From Acanthopleura granulata (Eukaryota > Mollusca > Polyplacophora > Chitonida > Chitonidae), in contig JABBOT010000007.1 of the NCBI GenBank assembly GCA_016165875.1, positions 15,899,441-15,963,440 of the forward strand: a stretch of 64,000 bases of DNA, written 5' to 3'. Positions 45,050 to 57,672 of this stretch are shown here, one piece after another. The position numbers were made by a program, and so were the translations under genes. The notes beneath the pieces were generated by a model that had not been told where the DNA came from, did not search any database, and worked only from the letters and a program-made list of their open reading frames with translations. Each line of letters begins with the position of its first letter. The stretch's first letter is position 1.

Positions 45050-45744
45050 AATAGATAACTGGTACTGGTTAGCTGGTTGCTAATATGATGCAGTGCATGA
45101 TTAATTTCTGACTCTGAGATCATTCGATATCTTAGATTGCTATACCTCAGTTAATACATTACCAGTTGATTTGACTTGAAGCCATGGGGAAAAAACATGG
45201 GGCAAGGTTCAGAGAACAATCCAGTTGAAGATAAATAAATTTAAAACGTTTGTGTTTGCCCTTAGTAACAAAGCAGTGTAAATCGATGGTCACGTCTGTC
45301 CATGGGCTGAACATCTTTCCATGTTATCGTGTACATGTTTTGAACGTGATGACAACACAGCAATTTTGAGTAGTTCTAAAACAGTGACGTGTGATAAAAT
45401 GCATTTAACATCAATGCAATTTTATTTCGCCTGATTCTGGGAAATCAATAATGGGGGGGGGGGCGGATAAGTTGTTACTTTTAAAACACTTACATGAATA
45501 AATCAAAGTGTAACTGAGGTAAATTGACAAGGGACCGGATTTCACTGGTAACGCGTCACTACTTTGCCAAGTATCACACTCTCGTCGCCGCTCTTGTTTT
45601 TTACTCTCCATGCTGTAGTGTTTTATATTATATCCTTCTTTTAACCTGGACCCCCTTAAGCACTTACATGGACAATTAGAATAAAACCCCATCTGAGGTA
45701 AATTAACAATAAGCCGGATTTCACTGGTAACGTGTTGCCATTTG

Positions 45745-45853
45745 CTCTCGGGCCAGAGTGACCGGTTTCCTCCCACCATAATGCTGGTGGCCGTCGTATA
45801 AGTGAAATTTTCTTGAAAACGACGTAAAACAATAATCAAATAAATAAATAGAT
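45745..45853 (+). mobile_element. SINE 3' fragment
   Basis: GACCGGTTTCCTCCCACCAT, AATGCTGGTGGCCGTCGTAT, AAGTGAAATTTTCTTGA and an AATCAAATAAATAAATA tail. Confidence 0.85.
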
Positions 45854-46688
45854 AAACACTATTTTGCCGACTGTTCGTTGCCTTGGGAGCTGTGGTGGAA
45901 TGCTGAGGATTCTCAATGATTCCTTTTCTGAGACATTGAATGAACCTATACCTTATTTGTTCCAAAGATTCAAAGAGAAACAGTTCCATCGCGCAGCTCT
46001 CAATCCACAAGATGTGAAGCACAACATACTATAAATTCGAACGAACACTACGTTAGAATACAATTTATCAGACTTGCAAATTGCAAACCAATATGAAATA
46101 GTGTGATAATTCGATCGTTCAATAGTTGTGCGATAATTAATTACCTAAGGGTAATTTACAACATTCGGAAAAAAGCCATCTTGGTCCGACCACGGCCTCA
46201 CCTAAAAGTAACTGGAAATATTATTCCCCGATATCTAGCGCATAGTGGCGTACGTGTGTGTATAGGGCTTCTCGTGCTTCCGTGAACAACGCATAGATTG
46301 TGGTGCCAATCAATCAGCATTCGCCTTCATTGATTACCGGATTACTGATGAGAGAGGTGGATTTCTTTCTAGAATCTCAGGAAACCTATGATTACGTTTG
46401 TTTGTCCCAGAAGACATCCATGCCTGATGGTGTGACATTAATTGATGTTTGTCACACACTAGATAATTCTGTCACCTGATGTAAAGCCTCGAAGAAATCG
46501 AAGACACCAGACAAAGAACGTAACTAAGCTGTCTACTTCCGGAATATAGTGGCATGGCAAGCTTACTTGTGGATTAAAAGTTTCTTTATTTATTATAGAA
46601 ATTGGACTGGTGTAGAAATGCTCAAAATACCATGTTGTCATCACATTTTTATGAAAATATTGTCCGGCACGAAATATTATATTCAATA

Positions 46689-46951
46689 CACAGTAATGCA
46701 AGTAGTGAATGGTTATGAAAAGACTGTCTCAGTTGTCAGTAGACAGTAATGCAAGTAGTCAATGGTTATGAAAAGACTGTCTCAGTTGTCAGTACACAGT
46801 AATGCAAGTAATGAATGGTTATGAAAAGCCTGTCTCAGTTGTCAGTACACAGTAATGCATGTAGTCAATGGTTATGAAAAGACTGTCTCAGTTGTCAATA
46901 CACAGTAATGCAAGTAATGAATGGTTATGAAAAGACTGTCTCAGCTGTCAA
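46689..46951. repeat. 53-bp minisatellite, five copies
   Basis: Units start CACAGTAATGCAAGTA and continue GAATGGTTATGAAAAG, CTGTCTCAGTTGTCAGTA. Copies differ by only a few bases, so the array is young. It lies about 480 bp upstream of the receptor start codon. Confidence 0.95.
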
Positions 46952-47428
46952 GGCTAATCTCCCGTTCCCCCACGACCACCACCCCTTTTCCCTAAAAGTC
47001 TAAATGAATTTGTCTCTTGTGGATCCTGGCACCAAAGATAATAAAATTTAGTTTGTACCGTGTGACGATGCACTGGTCATGGTCATTTCACATCGACTTG
47101 TAGCCAGTGTTCCTGCAGTCCAGGCCGATAAACATCGCCTACGAGCTTCTGGCTAGAGCATCGCACGCTTTCCTGCTAATCACATGACTCGAGCACGAAC
47201 TGATCAGGTGAATCCAGGGGTACAGCGTTTCTCCAGCTGTAGTCGGTTGGCCGGGCCAGACGGAAGCGCACCAATGACGTTGGAGGGTATTTACTGCCTA
47301 CCATCGATTCATACTTCGCAATCACTCAGACGCACACAGATCTGTTTGGATTATACTTTTTGTTCTTCAGACAGTCGTTATGCGGCCAAGGATAGTGAGA
47401 TCGCGTTGATTGGCGGCAGCAGTGGGCG

Positions 47429-47804
47429 ATGCAGCTGACCGACAAGTTAGCAGACCACAAAGAAGTGGGCAGTAATATCAGTTTGATGACTCAGTCCACT
47501 GATCAGGTATTGTTGATGTCCAGCCCAAACGTCACCCACTTGCAGCGTCCACCGGTGGACATCAGCACCCCAGCGTATATCATAACCTGGGTGACGATCG
47601 TCAATGTGGTTCTCTTCGTCATCGGTGTGACAGGAAACGCCATGGTCACTATTATAGTGGCTAGAATCAAAACCATGAGAGTTCCTAACAATTTTTTCTT
47701 CGCCAGCCTGAGCATTGCGGATCTGCTGGTACTGATCATATGCCAACCTTCTGCCCTCTTGGAGTTTTATGCCAAGGACCGCTGGTATCTGGGAACAGTA
47801 ATGT
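47429..47804 (+). CDS. Peptide GPCR (GHSR/TRH-receptor-like), exon 1
   Basis: Encodes residues 1-125 and the first base of codon 126 of a class A receptor at the cell surface. The N-terminus has two N-glycosylation sites (NIS at 16, NVT at 34) and no signal peptide. TM1 spans about 50-77 with the conserved GN (N70) and TM2 about 88-112 with LSIADLL (D98). Residues KDRWYLGTVMC lead to the Cys126 of TM3 that pairs with extracellular loop 2. The donor T|GTGAGT at 47805 joins the acceptor TTTCACAG|GT at 62308 in phase 1, restoring the typical MCKLVPFLE. The start at 47429 is the first in-frame Met considered. M20, M24-like later Mets are less likely because the glycosylation sites would be lost. 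Upstream 46952-47428 is presumably promoter and 5' UTR. Family reading rests on TM3/TM6/TM7 motifs in exon 2. Confidence 0.88.
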
Positions 47805-48479
47805 GTGAGTACCCACCACAGTTTTAGACCCCCTCTCCACCTTTTCGTAAAACCACAGTAATGTTGATTACAGATTCGATGACAGTCCTGAAAATGAAAC
47901 ATTGTATTATTGATTGATTTAAACTAGAACCTTGATAATATTAATTGATATAAACCGTTATTACACTTCATATGGAACTTTTACAACTCCTTCAGCATTT
48001 CTTGGTTAAAATATATACATATTGTAACACTTGTCTCCATTTAACGACCGTATCGCATGGAACGAGTACTTGTCAACGGATATGTCTGAATGCATGTGAC
48101 AGTTACGTAAAATACATCTTTACATATCAAATGAGAAAATCGATAGAACATAAATCTCATTTTATGACACACCTCATTGAATTTTAAACTTTAGATTTCT
48201 GCTGAAGGCTCTGTGATAAAAATTTCTTTAATTTTTAAGCTACGGAAAAATGCGGTACGTCGTGAACGTATAATACGAATATAATACACGCTAACTTAGT
48301 GCTAACAATGTTGCCAAAAATTAAATAAAGCTAACCCTTGTATACGTTTGCGGAAAATTACCATCTTGGAAAAAGCCTTGCATCATCGAAATGTCTCCGA
48401 TAGGGATCAATGCTGTGACAAAGTCACAATGAGTCCTTCCCCTTTCGCAATATCGCCCACATCAAATCATGCTCCCTGT

Positions 48480-49190
48480 GACCATAGTATCACCCATTCC
48501 ACATCCTGCTCTGTGTGACCGTAATGTCACCCACCCCACATCCTGCTCCATGTGTCCGTAATGTCACCCACCCCACATCCTGCTCCATGTGTCCGTAATA
48601 TCACCCACCCCACATCCTGCTCCATGTGTCCGTAATGTCACCCACCCCACATCCTGCTCCATGTGTCCGTAATATCACCCACCCCACATCCTGCTCCATG
48701 TGTCCGTAATGTCACCCACCCCACATCCTGCTCCATGTGTCCGTAATATCACCCACCCCACATCCTGCTCCATGTGTCCGGAATATCACCCACCCCACAT
48801 CCTGCTCCATGTGTCCGGAATATCACCCACCCCACATCCTGCTCCATGTGTCCGTAATATCCCCCACCTGACACCCTGCTCCACGTGAAGTTAGTATTAC
48901 CCACCTGACATCGAGCTCCATTAGTGTAGTGTTCCCCTTCTGACATCATGCTCCATGAGCGCGTGCTATTGTCCACCTTCCACCAAGCTCCATGTGACCG
49001 TAATATCGCCCACCCCATCACCGACCCCACATCAGACTCAATGGTTACCCGAATGTCGCCCACCCTACATCATGCTCCACGCGACCGTAATATCGCCCAG
49101 TTTACAACATGGCCCATGTGACGGCAATATTGCCCAGCTTACATCATGCTCCATATGAGCATAATATCGCCCATCCCACATAAGACTCTA
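48480..49190. repeat. 37-bp satellite array
   Basis: Ten or so nearly identical units (theme ACATCCTGCTCCATGTGTCC, then GTAATATCACCCACCCC) from about 48500 to 48870, flanked by more diverged units to about 49190. Related units continue at 49470-49640 beyond a SINE. ORFs reading through are artefacts. Confidence 0.95.
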
Positions 49191-49201
49191 TATCATGTTA
49201 C

Positions 49202-49463
49202 GGTTTATGGTCAGTCGGTTATCGCGCTAGCACAGCACAATGACCCAGAAGCCTCCGATCAACGCGGTCGCTGTGAGTTCAAGTCCAGCTCATGATGGCT
49301 TCCTCTCCGGCCGAACGTGGAAAGGTCTGTCAGCAACCTGCGGATGATGATGGGTTTCCCCCGGGGCTCTGTCCGGTTTTCCCACCATAATGCTGGCCGC
49401 CGTCGTATGGATGAAATATTCTTGAATACGGCGTAAAACACCAATCAAATAAATAAATAAATC
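49202..49463 (+). mobile_element. Full-length tRNA-derived SINE inside the satellite
   Basis: The A-box-like GGTCAGTCGGTTATCGCG and B-box-like GTGAGTTCAAGTCCAG form the tRNA-like head. Then GGCTTCCTCTCCGGCCG, GTCAGCAACCTGCGG, a GGGTTTCCCCCGG block, CCACCATAATGCTGG, TTCTTGAATACGGCGTAAAA and (AATA)n. The most complete copy in the window. It splits the 37-bp satellite. Confidence 0.9.
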
Positions 49464-49693
49464 ATGTTCTCTGTGAGCTTAATATCGTCTTCGCAACAAC
49501 AGGCTCCATGTGACCGCGATATTGGCCACCTTATATCATGCCCCATGAAATCATAATATTCACCCCACCCTACCCCCCGCTCCGATCCTTACCCAATGTG
49601 ACCCATATCGCCCACCCCCCATCCTGCTCCATAAAACCGTGGTATTACCCAAAGTTGTTCATGTTGCCACGGCAATGTCAAATTAGAATTTGT

Positions 49694-50172
49694 TATTTGC
49701 AGATATAGTCTTAAATATTTGTTTTGAATTTCTCTTTCAGGAGAAAAGAATGTATCAAAATATTTCTGTATGCTGGTTATTTGGGACCACCTCTTTGTAC
49801 ACATTGTCTTGGCATAATAATATTCTAAATAAGGATGTGCATGTCTCGAAACTGTATTTGAATGTAAATGAGTTGTTTTTATTCAAACACATGCATGTGA
49901 TCTGAATTATGATAATATTTATAAATATATTATAAATATAAATGTGATCAAAATCCAGGCTGAACACATTTGTTGGATAAAAAGACCAACTTCTAGTGCA
50001 AATATATTTATTAAGCATGTGTAACATCGACATTCATAACATTATTACTCTAAAACAATATATATACTAAGAGGTGGTCCCAAATTACCGCCATGCAAAA
50101 ATATTTTCAAATGCCCTTTTCTCCTGAAAGAGGAAATCAAAATAAATGTTCAAGACTTTATCTGTAAATAAA
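49694..50172. mobile_element. Fold-back (MITE-like) element with ~100-bp inverted ends
   Basis: The left arm from about 49699 (CAGATATAGTCTTAAA, CTCTTTCAGGAGAAAAG, TTTGGGACCACCTCTT) is mirrored by the right arm ending at about 50168 (AAGAGGTGGTCCCAAATTAC, CTTTTCTCCTGAAAGAG, CAAGACTTTATCTG). Arms are about 80-85 percent alike. The interior is AT-rich without ORF. Confidence 0.75.
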
Positions 50173-51545
50173 TTTCCACACTCTTTATTGTCATCGTTTT
50201 TTTTTTATGTTTTCTTCCCTTTTAAAATGGCTTTCCTCTCCTGATGAGACTGCTACAGTTCAATTCTCTCACTGCACTCTGCCGCAACACCTCCCCCACA
50301 GGTGATTATGTATACATAGGACAAGTTGAGCAGTGCCGGAGGGGTGGGTGGAGGATTGATGTGCCCGATACTATGTGATACTATGTGCTCGGTGGGTGGG
50401 AGGAGGGTTTTATGGATGGGTGAGTTGGTTGATCCTGTGCTGGTGATGCTTTCGAACATGAAAATGGGGATGAATCCAACATTCGAAATGTATACTGAAG
50501 AAATGATGGAACTGTACCCATCGATTGCACATCATCGTCTGAACAAAGCTTGATGCAATCGCTTCAAGTGGTAGCAACATTCCCTCCCCCCCCCCACACA
50601 CACGTACATTACAGTGTATCAAAGCCACTCGCCCCCCTCCTCCTCCCTCATCGTCTATCAATAAGCGTGTTCTAAAATCGATGCAAGCCAGAAAATATTA
50701 TTGTTGACCCCTCCGCTTGAAGGTGCCGTTGAACAATGTGCCCCATTCTAGACAAAATTACTGGCAGTTTTCCAGGGAACAAGGTTTTTACTACTGTCAA
50801 TAATATGTAGTGTGTGGCCACACAGGCTTTATTTGAATTCCAGATGATTTCAGGCCACCATTACCGGTGTGAATTCAAAACGTTTATGCAAAACAATTTA
50901 CGGCCGGTGCTCTCGTAGCATAGGAGACCCCGATCACATCCACGATAGGCCTATCATTTACACAAGCAGGCTTCATCTAGTTAAAAACCGTTTTATGTCC
51001 GACGGAGTACACCACCTGATAGGATCTGTCAGTTTTATCATAATGTCTGATTCACATGCACCGAATGTTTTGCTCTTGCACATAAAACCAACATAGTTCG
51101 GAACGATAACTTTGAGCGGGAAATTGTTGGCTTACAATCCTGCCACACACTGAAGCAGCCTTTGTTATATCCACAAAATTCGAATGTCATTTAGATGCAC
51201 AAAAGATAATCGACTGTAAAAGAGGTTTTCTTTTTTGTTTGTTTTCTTTGCTCTTTTCTGTTTTTTTTTCTTAATTTTTGACTCTTTTTTTCATTAAAAT
51301 CCGATCTCTGCACGATATCCACTCGTTCTCGACCCTCTTACCCTTACCTGCCGTTTGTAACATACTCTAAATCACCAGTCTTTGAATAGAAAATTTTGGG
51401 TCAGAGAACAGGACATGAACGAACATCCTTTGCTAATCAACACAGTTCTTATAGGAAAAAAACTGTCCTTCTAGATAACCAAAATGTCGCTTGAAATACT
51501 GCCTTTGATTACCCAACTACTTTCATCTCAGCCGGTAAAGCTTTA

Positions 51546-51600
51546 CAATTATTTATTTATTTATTTATTTTTTATTTATTTATTTATTTGTTTATTTATC
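51546..51600. repeat. (TTTA)n simple repeat
   Basis: About twelve TTTA-type units. Confidence 0.9.
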
Positions 51601-51940
51601 TGCCCTTACCCAAGTGGTTAAGGTGCTTGATCTTTAGCACAGATTACATTTATAGAATCGTTAAGACAAACGAAGCCTTGGTGGCGGTTGACAGAGCCTG
51701 TACGATTTATTACCGTAACGTGTCCTTGTACGATTTATTACCGTCATATGTCCCTGTATAGAGTTTAATGGAGGCAATTTGCCTACCACTTGTATGACAT
51801 ACGCTTTGAGACCGTTGTGCGAGTGAAAAGCAGTGTCAACCATCCACCTGAAGTTTTGTCATTTGCTTGTCTGGTGTTGAAGACATATTCCGGGTAGTCC
51901 GGTTTCTTCCAATCATAACTTCATTAAACTGACCTTCTGT

Positions 51941-52176
51941 GCAATGACCCAGAAGCCTCACACCAATGCGGTCGATTTGAGTTGAAGTCCAGTTCTGGCT
52001 GGCTTCTTCTTCAGCCGTACGTGGGAAGGACGCCAGCAACATGCCGATGTTCTTGGGTTTCCTTGGTTCTGCTTGTGTTAGCTTCTCACCAAAATGCTGG
52101 CTGCCATCTTATAAGTGAATTAATCTCGAATGCGGCGCAAAACACTTAAACACTAAATAAATAAATAAATAAATGA
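51941..52176 (+). mobile_element. Old SINE copy
   Basis: GCAATGACCCAGAAGCCTCA, GGTCGATTTGAGTTGAAGTC (decayed B box), GCCGTACGTGGGAAGG, GCCAGCAACATGC, CCAAAATGCTGGCTGCC, AATGCGGCGCAAAACAC and an (AATA)n tail. Confidence 0.85.
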
Positions 52177-53128
52177 AATTGACCTTGATGGCGCAGGTGA
52201 CATATGAACAAATATGGCGTTACGCATATGGGAAACCATGCAGCGTACCCGCTATCGACCGTTAAAAAGCTCGCCCCTCAATTCAGTAATTCACGATACA
52301 TTTTCCATTTTATCATTATGTTCTGTACAATTGCAAAATAGACCCGAGACTGATAATGCAGAACGCTACAGCTATTTTCAACAAAAATTACAAAAGATTC
52401 CCATATTTGTATTGGAAAACAGAACAATGACTTAATGATCAATGGAAATAGCCAGGCTCAGCCAGTGGTTTCTTAATCAATACCCCAGGGTATAGGCTGG
52501 GCAAACAACTTTGAAATTTAACGCTGTCTTGTCCACGTAATCTTTCCCTTGTGACAGAAATTTATGGTCAGAGGCTTAGCGGTATTACATTATATACAAT
52601 AAATATATCAACCTGCCTTAGAATTGTATATTTACCTCTTATATTGCTGATAAATATACCTAGAGTTTAGCGATTGAATAGCATCGGGCTAGTGGTCGGA
52701 GATCTTCTAATCGATACAGCTTGTTTCTTGTCCATTTTAGTCATGCTAGCGGCGGATGACTATAAATAATTCCACAAACTATTGCAGTTTCATGCTGCCC
52801 ATTACACGGTCTGTAAAGTGGTATTTGATAAATAGATCAATTCATTTTATAACTGACCGATTCCATTACAACTGTAAAGAGAGATTAGCGCCAGCGCTTG
52901 ACTATGCCATCAATGTGTACTTACCGTTGAGAGCTTTGACTTAGGGCCAGCATAATAATGAATCTATATGTTGAAACAGGAATTCGTATACGGGCCGTCA
53001 ACGGAAATGACCTTTTCGGACGAATATAAACCGTAAGACCAATTTTCAAAACATCATGTAACACAAACCCACCAAATACTTCCATTTCCACTGATAAGCT
53101 TCACAAAATAAAATACCGTGGCTACTCT

Positions 53129-53266
53129 AACAAATGACACAAGGCGATACATCATGCAATGTTGCGGCTTAATTTTAAACCATTTTCAAGAATGTTTCAA
53201 GAATCTTAAAAATTGTTTAAATAATGCTGAAAATATTGAAAACTGTATCGCCTTGTGTCATTTGTT
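53129..53266. repeat. Perfect 22-bp inverted repeat, ~95-bp loop
   Basis: AACAAATGACACAAGGCGATAC at 53129-53150 (22 bases, ends quoted within) is exactly complementary to 53245-53266. It may be a small MITE. No target duplication seen. Confidence 0.8.
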
Positions 53267-55014
53267 GGAGTTGTCCCAGCACTATGGAAACCACTAAACA
53301 GCTACGAAAGTATGTAAAGTAAGAAACTGGGACGGATTCATGTAAAGAGAAGTAGTTTTCAGTAGTTTCCTATGTTGGCTGTAAAACACCGGAAATACAT
53401 AAACTTTTGAGGTGTATTTTTTAACGTGAGAGGCAACTCAAAAAATAAGTTGTGGTGAGTAAGAAGACCAGAAAAAAATTTATGTGACAATACCTACACT
53501 GATTTTTTCACCACATTAAACGCAGTGAGATGTTTTGATATGGTGAATTTTACGGGCCATATTGAGCAGGATGACGAGTGACGTCACACATCCTTTTTTC
53601 TGCTAAACAGTCTCTGATTGTTATATGTTTACGTTCTACATAAACATGTAGTACCACACCTTTATCTGTATTTAATGTGGAGTGTGTCACGCCCTTGTTC
53701 TTCGGTTTGTTCTATAATGTCCATGAAATCCACAATAAAATCAATACATTTGACTGCGTTGAATTTGGTGGAGGGAAAAAATCAATGAAGGTGTTTTCTG
53801 ATACAATTGTTTTATGCTCCTTTCAATCAGCACAACTTCAATTTTGGGTTGTCTTTCACTTTACTGCTTTCAAACACTGAGACTTAATAAGGTATCTATT
53901 CCCGCATAACTTTGACTTGATCCAAGATGAATCGATCGCTGTGGTCTTGTTAAACACGAGTAATACTTTACCCGTTTGCACACAAATCGTCAACACAAAG
54001 GATATGTCCAGAATTTTACTTCAGGCAGAAAAGGCCCCCTACTCTTCATAAATAGCTACAACAACGGTCCAGAATAAACGAGGCGTCCAGTTCAAATAGC
54101 CGAGAAAAGGAAGGCAGTAATTTCTTGAAATACACGTGGTCTTACTTGCTGAATTTCAACCGTAAGCAGATTAACACTTAAACAGTTTTGTTTCAGAGAT
54201 ACATTATCGTTTATGAGGTCGGACTAAAATGGATTTTACCTTCCATGAATTGTTTATTTACCCAATCAGGAGTATTTAACTTATATATGATGGCGATAAG
54301 GTTTATGGGTGGTGGAAATGGGTCAGAGCCCGAGGGAATTCTCCAAATGGCTTCTTTCGGTCATCTTGGGCCCAATACATAACGTGGTCTTGAACGGAAT
54401 TCAAGAAATAACCCAAAGTGTTCCCTGTTGTATGCATGGGAATACACTGAGAGCGTCATATATGACAACCGGAGTGATAGAGTGCATGTGTCGACGAATC
54501 CATCGTCTATACGTGACGACGGTTTTTATATTGTTAAGGTGATTGAGCCTTGGCCATGTTTGACATCAAGAGGAGATGGAAAAATTGGATTGATACTTAT
54601 CGCACAAGCACTGTCCAGCACCTGGTACTTACAGAACACACAGTGATTCGTTTATCATGTGTCCCGTATATTAACACGAAGAGCATTTTTGATATATAAC
54701 AGAATGTAATTTTCCACCAATGATTTACCGCCTATATACACGTGCGGCCAATTGCCCAAGTGGCGCCTCATCTAAATAACCAAATGGACGTCTAAGTTGG
54801 TCATTTATAATCTGGATTGTCAGAAAATTATTTCGGCAACTTACTTTTGATTGTGACTTAACCGAAGGAACGTTATTTTATGGCTCACGAGTGGATACAC
54901 GATTCGATTTTGAAAATCATATTTAGAAATTTTGATTGCCGTAATTATAACGGCCCTTTAGCTATCAGTCGCAATACAATACTTCATGATTGCGGTATTT
55001 AATTCATTAATTCA

Positions 55015-55200
55015 GTAACGCTTTAGTTAATAATTATGTAATTATTTATTTATTTGTTTGTTGCTTAACGCCATTATCAATGTTTTTTTGCACTTAATAT
55101 ATGGTGGCGATCAGGTTTTATCGTTAGACGAAACCAGGATTCCCGGCGTAAACCAACGACCTTTGGCGAGTTACTGACGAATTTTTCCACTTGTGATGTT
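55015..55200 (-). mobile_element. SINE-like element, variant family
   Basis: Read on the minus strand it ends with GGCGTTAAGCAACAAACAAA and an (AAT)-rich tail, preceded by CCTGATCGCCACCATAT. A second weak copy with the GATGGCGATAAGG wording is at about 54235-54345. Confidence 0.5.
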
Positions 55201-55525
55201 CATCATACTGGTGTAAGAAACGTGGTCTTCAACGCACTGTTCAAACGGCCACATACCAGTATGATCTACCGCCTTTTGTGTTATATATGCTTCACTTGCA
55301 GTGAGACTGCTGGAAAATTTGCCAGTTCATGTCGCTTTCGTTAATAAAGAGACAGAGCTATCAAATTTCGGTCATTTGCAAATAAAAAAACAGCTTCTTG
55401 CGTTCTTTCGTGGTTACCTTCGAAAATTTAGTGGTTAGAATTAGGATTAGAAGTGCTGTAGCGAAGTGAATGTCAAATTAAGGAATCCCATGTAAAGCTA
55501 ACTGAGTGATCCTACGGGTGCTGTC

Positions 55526-55640
55526 AACCCCTCTTGTCAGCATGGCCCCAAGAACCGCGATACCAAGGGAGTCTCAAAACATTCAACCCCCATTGTCAGC
55601 ATGGCCCCAAGAACCGCGATACCAAGGGAGTCTCAAAATA
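55526..55640. repeat. 57-bp tandem duplication
   Basis: Two almost identical units containing TTGTCAGCATGGCCCCAAGA and ACCGCGATACCAAGGGAGTC. Very recent. Confidence 0.95.
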
Positions 55641-57507
55641 TTCCATGCACAAAACAAGAACTAGGACTGAACCCAAAACTTCTAACCTTTTAGTAATAAT
55701 TATCCTGTATTATGGACAGGCCCAAATTTAGACGAACATTTTCGGACGATGTAGCATTTTCACTCTAGCATTAAGCGACATTTTCCATTCTTCCCAACGA
55801 CAGTCGTGAAAGTGAACCGTATTCTGTGTTGATTAATTGTGTCGACAGAGACGACTGGATCTGTCCATATAAACTGACTTGCGGTCCTTTTCCAGTAACC
55901 AGCTTATGAAAGGAATTGATGGGCATGGCTTTATAGGCTACTTCGGCAACTTGACTAAACTCTTATCCAGCACAATTACGAATTTAATTCCAAAAAAAAA
56001 GTTGTGTTGTGGAGAAAAGTACATTCTTCCCTTTTGATATATTTCCAAACCGTGGATGGCATAAAATATATACCTTTGCATCAGGTAGAGTTATTATTTC
56101 GTTTTCCTGAATAAAGTCGAATTTTCAGCCAGTGTTTCATAAAAAAGCTCATTTACTGGCCCTTCTCAAGAGCTTCAAGTGGAACTATTTGGAATTATTG
56201 CTCGGTGGTGGACAAATTTTGAGATTTTCGATCAATAAGCTTTTATATTGATCTACTATTCTTAAAGCCCTCAGTGTGTGATTGATCAAAACAAAATGGC
56301 GGTAATGAGCTAAGGTGCTAATGGAATGAGTGTAGAATTCAGTTCCGGTATTATGACAATGCCTTATGATATGAATCGGAAGATAATCCATAGAATGATA
56401 ACCATGATAATCCCGGATAAAGATTACGATATATCAGTCTTATGAATAAACGGAAACATTTCCTCGAAAGTTACCAAGTCGATCTGGTCCTTAGCTTTAA
56501 ACTGGTTTTGACAATAAAAAATAGAAGGGAGAAAAGCAGATTGAAGCATGTTTAAAATAATTATACAGGACAACACAGAAGCTTATCAGCTTTATGTCTG
56601 TTTTCTTTTCCTTCCGTTTAATTTTTTTTTTCTTTTTTTTTTCTCTTTTTTTGTTTCATCTAAATTTTATCCGCGAGAAAATGGAAACATGAGAAAAAGA
56701 AACATGCATAGTTTTGTAGTCTGTCAATACTTTCCTTTGTCTTGGTGTCTATAAATAAACAGTCGATCACGAGACTGGAGACTACATCGGTCCTTGGTCG
56801 TGACATTTTGTTACCATACGTTATTACTCTGTGATTGAGAATAGTACAGATCAAGGAGACAATCGTGGCTACCCGCTAACACCAATCAGTACATACCTCT
56901 ACAAGCCAATAGACTCCGTGGTAACTATAGCTGGGTGGTAAGAGTCTGTGAGTCTTTCCGAGGTACTACTGTCATTAGTCCGCTAGTTCAACAGTTTATA
57001 GTAGGGACCAAATACGCTTTCTGTTTTTATTAACTGATCTTGTTTTTCCGTTTGTAATGACATCAGTAGAGTTATTTCCTTGAAATCATTTGCCATGTTA
57101 AGTAAACTTTCTATGGAAATAATTAGACAAGAATTATTTACACCGGTAATTGTGAACTTTATTTACCCTCGCGTGATCATGCATGTTGGCTGAAGGAGTC
57201 CAGAGAAAGAAACTAACACGCATATTCAAGAGTGAGTTGAATGTTTATAAAAATCGAGGAAAAAGCTCGAGGAACCTGGCCTAAGAAAAGTCTCGAAACA
57301 AGTCAAGTTGGTTACAAACGCCAGATAAAATTCGCTACATAATGGCAAAAATAGCACATTTCTTTCTGGTCTATTACAAATGGATTTTGTGGTATTACTT
57401 CGTTGTTTGCAGTTTCATCACCTAAACGGTTGCTGACTGACCGGAAAGGAAGGTAAGGGTGGGGGGTGGGGGTGGTAGAACTCCGTCGTTAAAGTTTCTA
57501 TGCTATG

Positions 57508-57672
57508 GCAGCGTAAATACTCAGAAACCTCTCGTCAACACGATCGCTGTGCGTTCAAGTCCAGTCAGTGCTAGCGCCCTGCCCGATTTGACGACCGGGA
57601 AATCCGACGAATAACCTGCGCTTTGTCGTGGGTTTCGCTCAGCGCCGTCATGTAAGTGAAATAGTTTTGAAC
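57508..57672 (+). mobile_element. Old SINE copy
   Basis: CAACACGATCGCTGTGCGTT, CAAGTCCAGTCAGTGC, ATAACCTGCG, GTCGTGGGTTTCGCTC and GTAAGTGAAATAGTTTTGAA. Confidence 0.6.

Larger units (their letters stand above)
41061..46688. other. Gene-free stretch with scattered repeats
   Basis: No supported gene. Contains SINE pieces (42080-42230, 44668-44705, 45745-45853), a 29-bp imperfect tandem repeat (about 43410-43525), a candidate MITE (44702-45049) and a ~175-bp direct duplication (45485-45740 sharing GAGGTAAATT and CCGGATTTCACTGGTAACG). Confidence 0.5.

Noticed and set aside
45411..46022. 203-codon minus-strand ORF
   Set aside because: It runs through a SINE tail and a local duplication, has no motif and biased composition. 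An accidental frame.
47184..47438. Separate 84-codon gene upstream of the GPCR
   Set aside because: Overlaps the receptor start in another frame and has no motif. More likely 5' UTR.
47447..47902. 151-codon minus-strand ORF over GPCR exon 1
   Set aside because: Antisense shadow of the receptor exon.
48480..49190. CRISPR-like array
   Set aside because: The 37-bp units are contiguous without unique spacers, in animal DNA. It is a tandem satellite.
49202..49300. tRNA gene
   Set aside because: A- and B-box-like pieces are present, but they are the head of a SINE with the family 3' half and an (AATA)n tail.
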